A stretch of 9,650 nucleotides of DNA from an uncultured Desulfobacterium sp. (GTDB taxonomy: Bacteria; Desulfobacterota; Desulfobacteria; Desulfobacterales; Desulfobacteraceae). The stretch is taken from positions 1-9,650 of the forward strand of contig CAKZLA010000054.1 of the NCBI GenBank assembly GCA_937124525.1, in the 5' to 3' direction. The translations under genes and the position numbers were made by a program. This document shows, piece after piece, positions 1 through 6,451 of this stretch; positions within the stretch are counted from its first letter, which is position 1, and each line of letters starts with the position of its first letter. The notes beneath the pieces were generated by a model. It worked only from the letters and a program-made list of their open reading frames with translations, did not search any database and was not told the origin of the DNA.

Positions 1-324
1 TCGACCGGTCTGGAACTCGCCGGAGCGTGGATCATCCGACGCATCGGGCCGCAACGATTCGGGCGCTTCAGAGCTGACCTCGCTGTACTCGACAAACCGG
101 CCGAACTGCTCGCAGCCCACTGTGCGCTCGCAGCGATCTTCGGCCTCGCCTTCCCCATCCTCGCATCCACCGGTCTCGCCGCTGCAGGGATCGGGGTCAA
201 CCTCTTGATCCCGATCTGGGCGGCGCTGCTGTTCAATTCGGTTACGGTGACGAAGACGGTGGTGTATCCACTTGGTCTCTCGGCCTGGCGATGTCCTTCT
301 AATTCAGAAGAACATTTCTTATAA
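1..324 (+). CDS. C-terminal part of an unrecognised GC-rich membrane protein (5' end outside window)
   Basis: Frame 1 is open from the first base to a TAA at 322-324 (107 codons) with no start inside. G or C at third positions is strongly favoured, at least to about base 265, which marks this as the real coding frame of the GC-rich part. The translation starts STGLELAGAW and has a basic stretch (RRIGPQRFGRFR, about residues 13-24), then two hydrophobic segments at about residues 37-60 and 62-85, consistent with membrane helices. I do not recognise the family. The last 20-30 codons are doubtful: base composition drops after about 290, and another frame (231-302) reads as a beta-barrel C-terminus. 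The true gene may therefore be cut by a join between about 230 and 300. Organism unknown; the composition differs sharply from everything downstream. Confidence 0.45.
   Translation, partial: STGLELAGAWIIRRIGPQRFGRFRADLAVLDKPAELLAAHCALAAIFGLAFPILASTGLAAAGIGVNLLIPIWAALLFNSVTVTKTVVYPLGLSAWRCPSNSEEHFL
231..302 (+). CDS. Possible last strands of an outer-membrane beta-barrel protein (fragment, alternative frame)
   Basis: Frame 3, ending at TAA 300-302, reads as a beta-hairpin: a strand AVQFGYG, an acidic turn DEDGG, then VSTWSLGLAMSF at the C-terminus. The terminal Phe, with hydrophobic residues at every second position before it (M, L, L, W), is the classic C-terminal signal recognised by the BAM machinery in Gram-negative outer-membrane proteins. 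The stop is 24 bases before a strong terminator, as expected for the end of a transcription unit. Upstream of 231 this frame soon loses sense and meets a stop near base 75, so at most the final 20-25 codons belong to such a gene. It overlaps the GC-rich frame-1 reading and only one can be right at any base. This is inference from pattern alone; 23 codons is short enough for chance. Confidence 0.35.
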   Translation, partial: VQFGYGDEDGGVSTWSLGLAMSF

Positions 325-326
325 GG

Positions 327-357
327 AAGGGCGGGATTTATTCCCGCCCTTTTCTTT
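327..357 (+). terminator. Rho-independent terminator
   Basis: A perfect 10-bp stem (AAGGGCGGGA at 327-336, TCCCGCCCTT at 342-351) with a 5-base loop is followed by a T-rich tract (350-357, one C). It ends whatever plus-strand gene finishes just upstream: the candidate barrel gene stopping at 302, or the frame-1 gene stopping at 324. It insulates the gene starting at 456 from upstream transcription. Confidence 0.85.
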
Positions 358-367
358 TGTGTAAAAG

Positions 368-386
368 TATTGTTTAAAAAACAATA
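368..386. promoter_or_regulatory. Perfect palindrome, candidate operator for the RHH-like gene
   Basis: TATTGTTT (368-375) and AAACAATA (379-386) are exact inverted 8-bp arms around AAA. The site lies 3 bases upstream of the candidate -35 element of the following gene. A gene for a putative ribbon-helix-helix DNA binder directly downstream makes autoregulation a reasonable inference, since many RHH proteins repress their own promoter through inverted repeats. AT-rich palindromes also arise by chance in such DNA, and there is no T-tract to make it a terminator. Confidence 0.4.
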
Positions 387-389
387 TCC

Positions 390-418
390 ATGACGATTTA
401 ATCTTCATTAGATAAAAT
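390..418 (+). promoter_or_regulatory. Candidate sigma70-type promoter for the RHH-like gene
   Basis: ATGACG (390-395, 4 of 6 to TTGACA) and TAAAAT (413-418, 5 of 6 to TATAAT) are separated by exactly 17 bases. Transcription would begin near 425, downstream of the ATG at 420 but upstream of the ATG at 456. This independently favours 456 as the translation start. Confidence 0.4.
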
Positions 419-455
419 AATGTATGACAATATATTCCATGATGGAAAAGTTAAT

Positions 456-1031
456 ATGTCAAAAAATAAAGCAAGGCAGCCAGGATCAACAACCCTGAAA
501 CTCCGGGGGAAGCAGTCGGTGAGAGCCACATTTAAACTCTCTGAAAAGGCCATTGATTATTTAAGTCTGGTGGCCGTTCATCTGGGAATCAAACAAAAAT
601 CCCTGTTTGACCACCTCATTGATGATGCCACGGCCCTGCGAGATATTGCTGCAAGCATTCACATGCATCAATTTAACCGCATTGACAGGGTACAAAAAAC
701 CTATGTGCTCAGCAGAAAAACCCTGGAGGTGCTGGAACTCATCTCAAACGATCTGGACACTCCCAGAGATGCGCTGGTGGAATACTCCCTGCACAAACTT
801 GAAGCTGTGATCCAGGGAGAAAAAAAACGCCATGAACAACGAAAACTTCTTTTTAAAGAACTCATGACCCATTGGGAGGAGGGAAACATTCTCCTGAAAA
901 AGTCAAAAAGAATTCTGGGTGATGAAGACCCTTTCTGTCTGGAGATGAAACGCTCCATGGTCTCCTTGACACGAACAACAAAAGAGCTCTCCACGTTCAT
1001 TGAAAAGAGCAGGATCATTGAAGAGTATTAG
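456..1031 (+). CDS. Putative tandem ribbon-helix-helix (RHH) DNA-binding protein, 191 aa
   Basis: I do not recognise a named family. Two segments align without gaps, 57 residues apart: residues 21-56 (beginning SVRATFKLSEKAIDYLS) and 78-113 (beginning RVQKTYVLSRKTLEVLE). Nine of 36 positions are identical (V, T, L, S, K, L, L, L, L) with further F/Y and I/L matches. Each has the RHH (MetJ/Arc/CopG) pattern: a short basic strand with alternating residues, a helix starting after L-S, a turn, and a second helix rich in Leu. RHH proteins normally dimerise to build the DNA-binding strand pair, so two units in one chain could form a pseudo-dimer. Residues 1-20 are basic; residues 120-191 are charged and helical. 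Start: ATG at 456 has GGAAAAG 5 bases upstream; the in-frame ATG at 420 (203 aa) lacks a clear RBS and precedes the likely transcription start. Plausible role: transcription regulator. The RHH call is from pattern only. Confidence 0.6.
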   Translation: MSKNKARQPGSTTLKLRGKQSVRATFKLSEKAIDYLSLVAVHLGIKQKSLFDHLIDDATALRDIAASIHMHQFNRIDRVQKTYVLSRKTLEVLELISNDLDTPRDALVEYSLHKLEAVIQGEKKRHEQRKLLFKELMTHWEEGNILLKKSKRILGDEDPFCLEMKRSMVSLTRTTKELSTFIEKSRIIEEY

Positions 1032-1132
1032 GCATCATTTATTTTCAAGTTTACACTTGTTGGAGCAATAACCCCATTTTTCAGGAATCATTTTCCCAAA
1101 ACCCTAACCTGGACAAGGCAGAAGCAAAAAAA

Positions 1133-1167
1133 TCTGATTTTCCTGGCCAAATGACATTAAAATCAGA
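1133..1167. repeat. AT-rich inverted repeat, possible weak minus-strand terminator
   Basis: TCTGATTTT (1133-1141) pairs perfectly with AAAATCAGA (1159-1167) across a 17-base loop. On the plus strand no T-tract follows. On the minus strand the hairpin is followed by seven Ts (complement of the A-run ending at 1132), so it would read as a weak leftward terminator. No minus-strand gene is known nearby to need one, so its role is unclear. Confidence 0.3.
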
Positions 1168-1204
1168 GATAAGCATCTAAGTGATTTTGGAATGAGGCCC
1201 CACA

Positions 1205-1224
1205 TGGCAGCATATTATCTGCCA
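1205..1224. repeat. Hairpin/dyad TGGCAG-N8-CTGCCA, first copy
   Basis: Arms TGGCAG (1205-1210) and CTGCCA (1219-1224) surround an 8-base AT-rich spacer. The same arms recur at 1287-1305, and both copies are preceded by CCCACA, so a 12-base direct repeat is embedded. It could be a protein-binding dyad or an RNA hairpin in the leader of the ABC operon. Confidence 0.5.
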
Positions 1225-1286
1225 CAACAAAAAATAAAACCCTAATAATATCAGCTTTTTGGACGGAATTTCATATAAAACCCACA

Positions 1287-1305
1287 TGGCAGACTTTCTC
1301 TGCCA
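1287..1305. repeat. Hairpin/dyad TGGCAGA-N5-TCTGCCA, second copy
   Basis: Seven-bp perfect arms at 1287-1293 and 1299-1305 with a 5-base loop. It lies 18 bases before the Shine-Dalgarno sequence of the ATPase gene, close enough to affect translation start or mRNA stability if transcribed. It is a second copy of the 1205-1224 dyad, centred 82 bases downstream of it. Confidence 0.5.
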
Positions 1306-1322
1306 CGACGGCCATACAATAA

Positions 1323-1328
1323 AGGAGG
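1323..1328 (+). promoter_or_regulatory. Shine-Dalgarno sequence AGGAGG setting a GTG start
   Basis: A full AGGAGG lies 6 bases before GTG at 1335. It decides the start of the ABC ATPase gene, whose N-terminus (MIQVDNLTKYY) is then of normal length for the family. Confidence 0.85.
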
Positions 1329-1334
1329 TACTGT

Positions 1335-2273
1335 GTGATACAGGTCGACAATCTGACCAAATACTACGACAGTTTCTGTGCGGTGGACGGCATCAGCCTG
1401 GAGATCAGAAAAGGAGAAATTTTAGGTCTCCTGGGTCCCAATGGTGCAGGCAAAACCACCACATTAAGAATGCTCACCGGTTTTTTCAAACCCACATCAG
1501 GCACCATCAAAATCAATGATCTTGAGATGCCAAAAGATACCCTTGAGATCAAAAAACGCATGGGGTACCTTCCGGAATCCGCCCCCTTATACCATAACAT
1601 GCTGGTGTTTGATTATCTCACCTATGTGGCAAAGGTGCGGGGTCTCACCGGGCAACAGATCACCCAGCGACTCCATGAGCTTTCACAGCTCTGCGGCCTT
1701 GCTGATATCATGCATAAATCCGTGGATGAGCTTTCCAAGGGGTTAAAACAACGGGTGGGCCTTGCCCATGCCATGATGACCGATCCTGAGATCCTCATAC
1801 TGGATGAACCCACATCGGGACTTGATCCCAATCAGATTGCAGAGATCCGGACTATTATAAGACGCATTGGCAAGGAAAAGACCATCATCTTTTCCACCCA
1901 TATACTGAGTGAGGCAGAAGCCACCTGCGACAGGATCATCATTATTAACCAGGGTAAGATGGTGGCCGATGACACCACGGAAAACCTGAAACACCAAGCA
2001 CAAAAGGGCACCACCTTCACCCTTGCTCTGTATGGAGACCCGGGAAAAGCGCCCATGGAACTTTTAAGTTCTCTGGATTCAGCCCTTAAAATCAGACAAG
2101 TGGCAGAAAAGGAAACAGGTATTTCCCTGTACGAGATTAAGAGCAGCGGTACCCGGGACTTGAGAAAAGATATCTATCTTAAAATTAAAGAGACCGACTG
2201 GGTCATGGCTGAATTGACCAGGGAATCCCAGAGCCTGGAAAACATCTTTCAGGAATTGACAAAGGGAGCATAA
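1335..2273 (+). CDS. ABC transporter ATP-binding protein, GldA-like
   Basis: Cytoplasmic ATPase subunit that would power the permease encoded next. In its 312 residues: Walker A GPNGAGKT (34-41); the Q-loop region reads MGYLPESAPLY (76-86), with Pro-Glu where many ABC proteins have Gln, as is common in the GldA/ABC-2 exporter branch; signature LSKGLKQR (133-140) in place of LSGGQ; Walker B ILILDEP (153-159), with catalytic Glu158; and the switch His in STH (187-189). The C-terminal about 100 residues are the usual extra regulatory region of this subfamily. The start is GTG with a strong RBS. Only 3 bases separate its TAA from the permease ATG, and an AAGGGAG RBS for that gene lies inside its 3' end, so the two are translationally linked. 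Family (ABC-2 type, GldA-like) is clear; the substrate is not known. Confidence 0.92.
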   Translation: MIQVDNLTKYYDSFCAVDGISLEIRKGEILGLLGPNGAGKTTTLRMLTGFFKPTSGTIKINDLEMPKDTLEIKKRMGYLPESAPLYHNMLVFDYLTYVAKVRGLTGQQITQRLHELSQLCGLADIMHKSVDELSKGLKQRVGLAHAMMTDPEILILDEPTSGLDPNQIAEIRTIIRRIGKEKTIIFSTHILSEAEATCDRIIIINQGKMVADDTTENLKHQAQKGTTFTLALYGDPGKAPMELLSSLDSALKIRQVAEKETGISLYEIKSSGTRDLRKDIYLKIKETDWVMAELTRESQSLENIFQELTKGA

Positions 2274-2276
2274 ACA

Positions 2277-2981
2277 ATGCATCAGACCATTCACATTGCA
2301 ACCAAAGAGTTCAAGGATTACTTCATATCCCCCATTGCCTACATTGTTATTTCACTTTTTCTGGTGATCACAGGCTGGTTTTTCTTTTCCACATTTTTCA
2401 TCTTTGACCGGGCGGACATGCGAAATTTTTTCACCCTTCTTCCCACCATTTTTTCCTTTGTCATACCGGCGGTGACCATGCGCCTTTTTTCCGAAGAGGT
2501 CAATGTGGGCTCCTATGAGACCCTCATGACCCTGCCGGTGTCCTTCCGGGACATTGCCCTGGGGAAATTCCTGGCAGCCACGGCCTTTTGCGCCTGCATG
2601 CTTCTTCCCACTCTGTCCTATGCCTTGTTCATCTCCATGATAGGACAGGTGGACCCAGGGCCCGTCATAGGGGGATATCTTGGTGCCCTGCTTCTGGCCG
2701 GGGCCTATTGCTCCCTTGGCATTCTGGCCTCCAGCATGACCCGAAATCAAATTGTGGCCTTTATTCTCGGGGCTGCCATCTGCTTTACCTTGACCATACT
2801 GGACCGGATTCTTTTTTTCACGCCAGCCCCCCTGACAGAACTCATTGGATTCCTGGGAACCAACACCCATTTTCAGAGTATTTCCAAAGGGGTCATTGAC
2901 TCAAGGGATATTCTTTATTTCTTAAGTGTCATGTTCCTTGGGCTTTTTGGCACATACCTTGTCATGCAGGAAAAGAATTAA
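2277..2981 (+). CDS. ABC-2 type permease, GldF-like
   Basis: Membrane subunit, 234 residues, with six predicted helices at about 20-43, 52-71, 99-122, 132-153, 158-181 and 212-231. The cytoplasmic N-terminus (MHQTIHIATKEFKDYF) matches the start of GldF/ABC-2 permeases. The conserved stretch RLFSEEVNVGSYETLMTLPV (69-88) after helix 2 is the hallmark of this group, probably the coupling region facing the ATPase. It lies directly after the ATPase gene and its TAA (2979-2981) shares a base with the RBS of the next gene, showing a tight operon. One permease gene is present, so a homodimer, or a partner from the GldG-like protein, would be needed for a complete translocator (inference). Confidence 0.9.
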   Translation: MHQTIHIATKEFKDYFISPIAYIVISLFLVITGWFFFSTFFIFDRADMRNFFTLLPTIFSFVIPAVTMRLFSEEVNVGSYETLMTLPVSFRDIALGKFLAATAFCACMLLPTLSYALFISMIGQVDPGPVIGGYLGALLLAGAYCSLGILASSMTRNQIVAFILGAAICFTLTILDRILFFTPAPLTELIGFLGTNTHFQSISKGVIDSRDILYFLSVMFLGLFGTYLVMQEKN

Positions 2982-2991
2982 GGAGAATTCC

Positions 2992-5217
2992 ATGAAAAAA
3001 TATTCCAACAAAGGTGCATACCTTAAATTTTTCACCTATGCGGTGGTGGTAATCCTCATCAATGTGGTGGGGGTGACCTTGTTTTTCCGAAGCGATCTCA
3101 CATCCAACCGCATCTATTCCCTTTCCCAGGCCAGCAAAAGTGTGGTGAAGACCCTTTCTGAACCTCTCACCATCAAGGTGTTTTTCACCAAAAACCTGCC
3201 AGCCCCCCACAACACCACAGAGCGATATCTCCACGATTTGTTTGAGGCCTACGCGGCCGCAGGGGGGAATCGCTTTAACTACACTTTTTACGATGTCACC
3301 GCCGATGACTCAGGAATAACTGACCAATCCAACTCCAACAAACAACTGGCCCAGGATTATGGTATTTCCCCTGTGCAGATCCGCATCATTGAAAATGATG
3401 AGATGAAGTTCCAGCAGGCGTACATGGGTCTTGTGATCATCCATGGAGATATGATGGAAAAGGTGCCGGCCATCACCTCCACCGATGGGCTTGAATACCT
3501 CTTGACCACGGCCATCCAGAAACTGAACAACAAGGTCAGCGCCTTCATGGCCCTGGAAGACAAAATCAAAGTTCGCCTCTATCTCTCCTCCTCCCTGGAA
3601 AAGGTGGCCCCCCTCATGGGCCTTGACCAGCTGTCTCTTCTTCCCCAGGCCGTGGAGACGCTGGTAAAAAAACTGAACCTGGAAAGCCTTGGCAACATTG
3701 ACTATGCCTTTGTGGACCCACCGGACGAAAAGAGTTTAAAAGATCTTGCAAACAAATATAATCTCATGGTTCTAAAATGGCCTGAAGTGCCCCAGCAAAA
3801 TATCAGCGCAGGAAGCGGCGGGGCTGGCATTGTCATGGAGTACCAGAATCAAATAAAAGTCACCCCTGTCATCACCAGTGTGAAGCTACCCATCATCGGC
3901 ACCACCTACCAGATGGCCGATCCTGCAGGGCTTGAAGCCATTCTCTCTGAAACCATGGAAACCATGATCGGCATCAATGAAAATCTGGGATATCTTGCCG
4001 ACCATGGGACCCACACCCTCTCCCAGGGGGGCATGGGAATGATGCCAGGGCAACCCCGGAGCAACATGAGTGCCTTTAACCAGCTCCTGTCCAGACGTTA
4101 CGCCATGGAATCTGTAACTCTGAAAGACAAAGGGATACCCAAAGGACTAAAAACCCTTATCATTGCAAGACCAACTGAGACTTTTTCCGACTATGAACTG
4201 TTCCAGATTGACCAGGCATTGATGCAGGGAACCAACATTGCCTTTTTTATGGATGCCTTTAAGGAGATCATGCCCCAGCAATCCATGGGAATGGGGGGTG
4301 GTCCCCAGTATTTGCCCATCAACACGGGGCTGGAAAAACTTCTCAACCATTACGGCATCACCATTGAACCTGCCTATGTGCTGGACGAAAGCTGTTACCG
4401 CCAGCAAAGGCCCCCGGCCCAGGGTGGCGGCGAACAAAATATCTATTTTGCCCCCATCATTAAAGATGCCGGCATCAATCGCAGCCTTGCCTTTATGAAC
4501 AACATAAAAGGGCTCATCACCATGCAGATCTCCCCCATCCTGGTGGACCAAGACAAGGTGGAACAAAATGGCCTTGTGGCCACACGCCTTTTCTCCTCAT
4601 CGGAAAAGTCCTGGACCATGGCTGACCGCATTGATCTCAACCCCATGTTCCTCTCCCCCCCTACCCAGGCATCTGAAATGAAAGCCCAGGATCTTGCCTA
4701 TATGGTATCCGGGGACTTCACCAGCTATTTTGCCGGTAAACCCCTACCCTCCAAACCCGCAGCAGAAAACGACCTTCCCCCGGAGGAGACCACACCGGCA
4801 CCAGATGCCCCGGAAGGAGATATACCCACCAGCCCAGTGGCTGATAAAGATCCACTCCTTGGAAAAATTGAAACCCAAAATGCCTTTATCACAAAAGGGA
4901 AATCCGGCAAAATCTTTGTCATGGCATGTTCTGCCATGCTCCAGGACAACATGCTGGACCCCGAAGGCCGAAGTACCAATGCCGCTTTTATTCTCAACGT
5001 CATTGATCACCTCAACGACCAGGATGACATTGCCGTTCTGAGAAGTAAAAACCAGACCTTTAATCCCCTTGCCGAAACCACCCCCATGATCCGGGGTGTT
5101 ATCAAACTGTTTAACATTGCCGGACTGCCCATATTGATAGTTATCTCAGGCTTCGTGGTTCTGTTAAAACGCCGGGGCCGAAAACGGAAAATCAAACTGA
5201 TGTTCCAGGAAAATTAG
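2992..5217 (+). CDS. GldG-family ABC transporter auxiliary protein (ABC_transp_aux type)
   Basis: A 741-residue protein with an N-terminal membrane anchor (about 11-32), a long extracytoplasmic region, and a C-terminal helix (about 706-726) followed by a strongly basic tail (KRRGRKRKIK) that should be cytoplasmic. The region after the first helix (SNRIYSLSQASKSVVKTL, then LTIKVFF) is the typical start of the GldG soluble domain. Two Gly/Met-rich loops (about 345-355 and 430-438) and a Pro/Glu-rich linker (about 584-613) interrupt it. In gliding Bacteroidota GldG works with GldA and GldF; in Proteobacteria and Desulfobacterota this arrangement occurs without gliding and its job is unsettled. 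Start: ATG at 2992 with AGGAG 6 bases upstream. The in-frame ATG at 2926 would overlap the permease by 56 bases and is rejected. No frameshift is seen. Confidence 0.85.
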   Translation: MKKYSNKGAYLKFFTYAVVVILINVVGVTLFFRSDLTSNRIYSLSQASKSVVKTLSEPLTIKVFFTKNLPAPHNTTERYLHDLFEAYAAAGGNRFNYTFYDVTADDSGITDQSNSNKQLAQDYGISPVQIRIIENDEMKFQQAYMGLVIIHGDMMEKVPAITSTDGLEYLLTTAIQKLNNKVSAFMALEDKIKVRLYLSSSLEKVAPLMGLDQLSLLPQAVETLVKKLNLESLGNIDYAFVDPPDEKSLKDLANKYNLMVLKWPEVPQQNISAGSGGAGIVMEYQNQIKVTPVITSVKLPIIGTTYQMADPAGLEAILSETMETMIGINENLGYLADHGTHTLSQGGMGMMPGQPRSNMSAFNQLLSRRYAMESVTLKDKGIPKGLKTLIIARPTETFSDYELFQIDQALMQGTNIAFFMDAFKEIMPQQSMGMGGGPQYLPINTGLEKLLNHYGITIEPAYVLDESCYRQQRPPAQGGGEQNIYFAPIIKDAGINRSLAFMNNIKGLITMQISPILVDQDKVEQNGLVATRLFSSSEKSWTMADRIDLNPMFLSPPTQASEMKAQDLAYMVSGDFTSYFAGKPLPSKPAAENDLPPEETTPAPDAPEGDIPTSPVADKDPLLGKIETQNAFITKGKSGKIFVMACSAMLQDNMLDPEGRSTNAAFILNVIDHLNDQDDIAVLRSKNQTFNPLAETTPMIRGVIKLFNIAGLPILIVISGFVVLLKRRGRKRKIKLMFQEN

Positions 5218-5232
5218 GGAGACGCACCATCC

Positions 5233-6216
5233 ATGAAAAAGGAATATCTCATACTCGCAATTATCATTGCCGGGCTTTGCGCCTATCTTGTAACCCACAA
5301 TGACAATAGAAATAACTATTCCCTGCCGGAACTGAAACCTGTGGCAGGTTCGGATATCACCGGTATTGTAATTGAACAAAAGGGAAAGACCATCCAGATC
5401 ACAAAAACCAATGAAATCTGGGGGATCACGGAAAAATCTTACCCGGCGGACACGGATAAGATCAAAGCCCTTGTAAAAACCATCAGCACCCTTAAAATAA
5501 CGGCCCTGGCATCTGAAAAAGGAGATCTCCTGCGCTATCAATTGGACCCGGGAAACCGAATAAAAGTTACAGCCATTGGCAATACAGGTAATCTGCGCAC
5601 CTTTGAAGTGGGGAAAACTGCCCCTTCTTACCACCACACCTTTGTTAAACTTGAAGGGGATGATCACATTTACCATGCAGGTGGAAACTTTCGACGGGAC
5701 TTTGACACGGATGTTGATACCCTGAGGGACAAAAAAGTGCTCTTTTTTGATGAAAAGACCATCAAAAAAATGGAGATTACAACAGCCGGTATCACCAGGA
5801 CCCTGGTGGCCACGTCTCCACAGAACACCACCAAAGAGCCTCCCCCGGAGGAGGAGAAGGTTTCCCCAGGGGATGCAACCAGGAGAACCTGGCATTTTAA
5901 TGACAACAGCCCCGGTGATGAAGCAAGCATAAAAGAGGTCCTCTCCACCCTCTCCAACCTGGAATGCAACGCTTACAGCATGGAAGATGACAAAAAGGTG
6001 CTGGCCGCCAATGAGACCCCAGTGTGCCAGATCACCTTCACAGGAGAAGAAGAAATGACCTTTACCATGTTTGAAAAAAACAGTAACGACAAATATCCGG
6101 CCCTATCATCAACAACCCCCTTCCCCTTTGTTCTGGATGACTATTCCGGGGAAAATATCCTCTCACCTGTGAAGACCCTCCTGGGCATTGAGAAAAAAGA
6201 AACCTCCACCCAATAA
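5233..6216 (+). CDS. DUF4340-type membrane-anchored protein, last gene of the ABC operon
   Basis: A 327-residue protein with a single N-terminal helix (about 5-20) and the rest presumably outside the inner membrane. The soluble part is beta-rich and follows the DUF4340 pattern: a strand plus WGITEKSYPADTDKIKALV (63-81), a LRTFEVGKTAPSYHHTFVKL stretch (121-140), and FRRDFDTDVDTLRDKKVLFF (153-172). A Pro/Glu-rich linker (about 200-213) separates it from a second, shorter unit. DUF4340 proteins commonly sit beside GldA/F/G-like genes and are thought to assist the same complex; no enzymatic motif is visible. RBS AGGGAG (5216-5221) overlaps the stop of the previous gene, with an 11-base spacer. 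It is followed by a terminator, so this is the operon end. Family assigned from sequence style and context. Confidence 0.75.
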   Translation: MKKEYLILAIIIAGLCAYLVTHNDNRNNYSLPELKPVAGSDITGIVIEQKGKTIQITKTNEIWGITEKSYPADTDKIKALVKTISTLKITALASEKGDLLRYQLDPGNRIKVTAIGNTGNLRTFEVGKTAPSYHHTFVKLEGDDHIYHAGGNFRRDFDTDVDTLRDKKVLFFDEKTIKKMEITTAGITRTLVATSPQNTTKEPPPEEEKVSPGDATRRTWHFNDNSPGDEASIKEVLSTLSNLECNAYSMEDDKKVLAANETPVCQITFTGEEEMTFTMFEKNSNDKYPALSSTTPFPFVLDDYSGENILSPVKTLLGIEKKETSTQ

Positions 6217-6224
6217 ATTCATTT

Positions 6225-6290
6225 CAGGCCTGGTTCCCCCTCCTGTATTTTCATTGATGGGACCCAGGCCTGTCCCCCCTTTTTTTTATT
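6225..6290 (+). terminator. Rho-independent terminator of the ABC operon
   Basis: CAGGCCTGGTTCCC (6225-6238) pairs with GGGACCCAGGCCTG (6259-6272), 13 of 14 positions matched, across a 20-base loop. A C-run is followed by eight Ts (6280-6287). It starts 9 bases after the stop of the DUF4340 gene. Confidence 0.85.
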
Positions 6291-6411
6291 CTTCCTCCAC
6301 CACCCCCCAGTCCACTTTTTACATCAAATTTCAATTTACCGTTCCAGCCCTATATTTTTGAAATTTTTATCTTTTATTAGTTTAAATTTATTTTTATACA
6401 TATTTTTTTAC

Positions 6412-6441
6412 TTGACTTAAAAGTTTTATTCAGAGAATAGT
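6412..6441 (+). promoter_or_regulatory. Candidate promoter of the dcw cluster
   Basis: TTGACT (6412-6417, 5 of 6 to TTGACA) is followed after 18 bases by AATAGT (6436-6441, 4 of 6 to TATAAT). It lies in very AT-rich DNA, and transcription would start near 6448, giving a leader of about 230 bases. The GTGGA repeats follow immediately, as would suit MraZ control of this promoter. Confidence 0.4.
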
Positions 6442-6451
6442 AGACTCTACA

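Larger units (their letters stand above)
1032..1334. other. Non-coding region between the RHH-like gene and the ABC operon
   Basis: About 300 bases without a supported gene. It holds an AT-rich 9-bp dyad (1133-1167), a weak 5-bp hairpin (CAAGT/ACTTG, 1046-1059), and two near-identical TGGCAG/CTGCCA hairpins (1205-1224 and 1287-1305), each preceded by CCCACA. An ABC-operon promoter should lie here, but I found no convincing -35/-10 pair. The last 15 bases carry the strong ribosome binding site of the ATPase gene. Confidence 0.6.

Noticed and set aside
420..455. ATG at 420 as start of the RHH-like protein (203 aa)
   Set aside because: No clear RBS, it lies before the probable transcription start near 425, and ATG 456 has GGAAAAG at a good distance.
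1205..1305. TGGCAG...CTGCCA as sigma54 (-24/-12) promoters
   Set aside because: The GG to GC distance is 12-13 bases in the two copies; sigma54 requires 10.
1198..1305. Two repeat copies as a CRISPR remnant
   Set aside because: Only two short, imperfect units at irregular structure, and no cas genes.
2352..2870. 172-codon minus-strand open frame
   Set aside because: It lies wholly inside the permease gene, and its Gly/Lys/His-rich translation resembles no family and mirrors the antisense of membrane helices.
2926..2991. Upstream in-frame start for the GldG-like protein
   Set aside because: It would overlap the permease gene by 56 bases and add a sequence antecedent to the normal membrane-anchor start; AGGAG precedes ATG 2992.
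5164..5895. 243-codon minus-strand open frame
   Set aside because: Antisense to the DUF4340 gene, with no recognisable motif or RBS; the plus-strand gene fits the operon.
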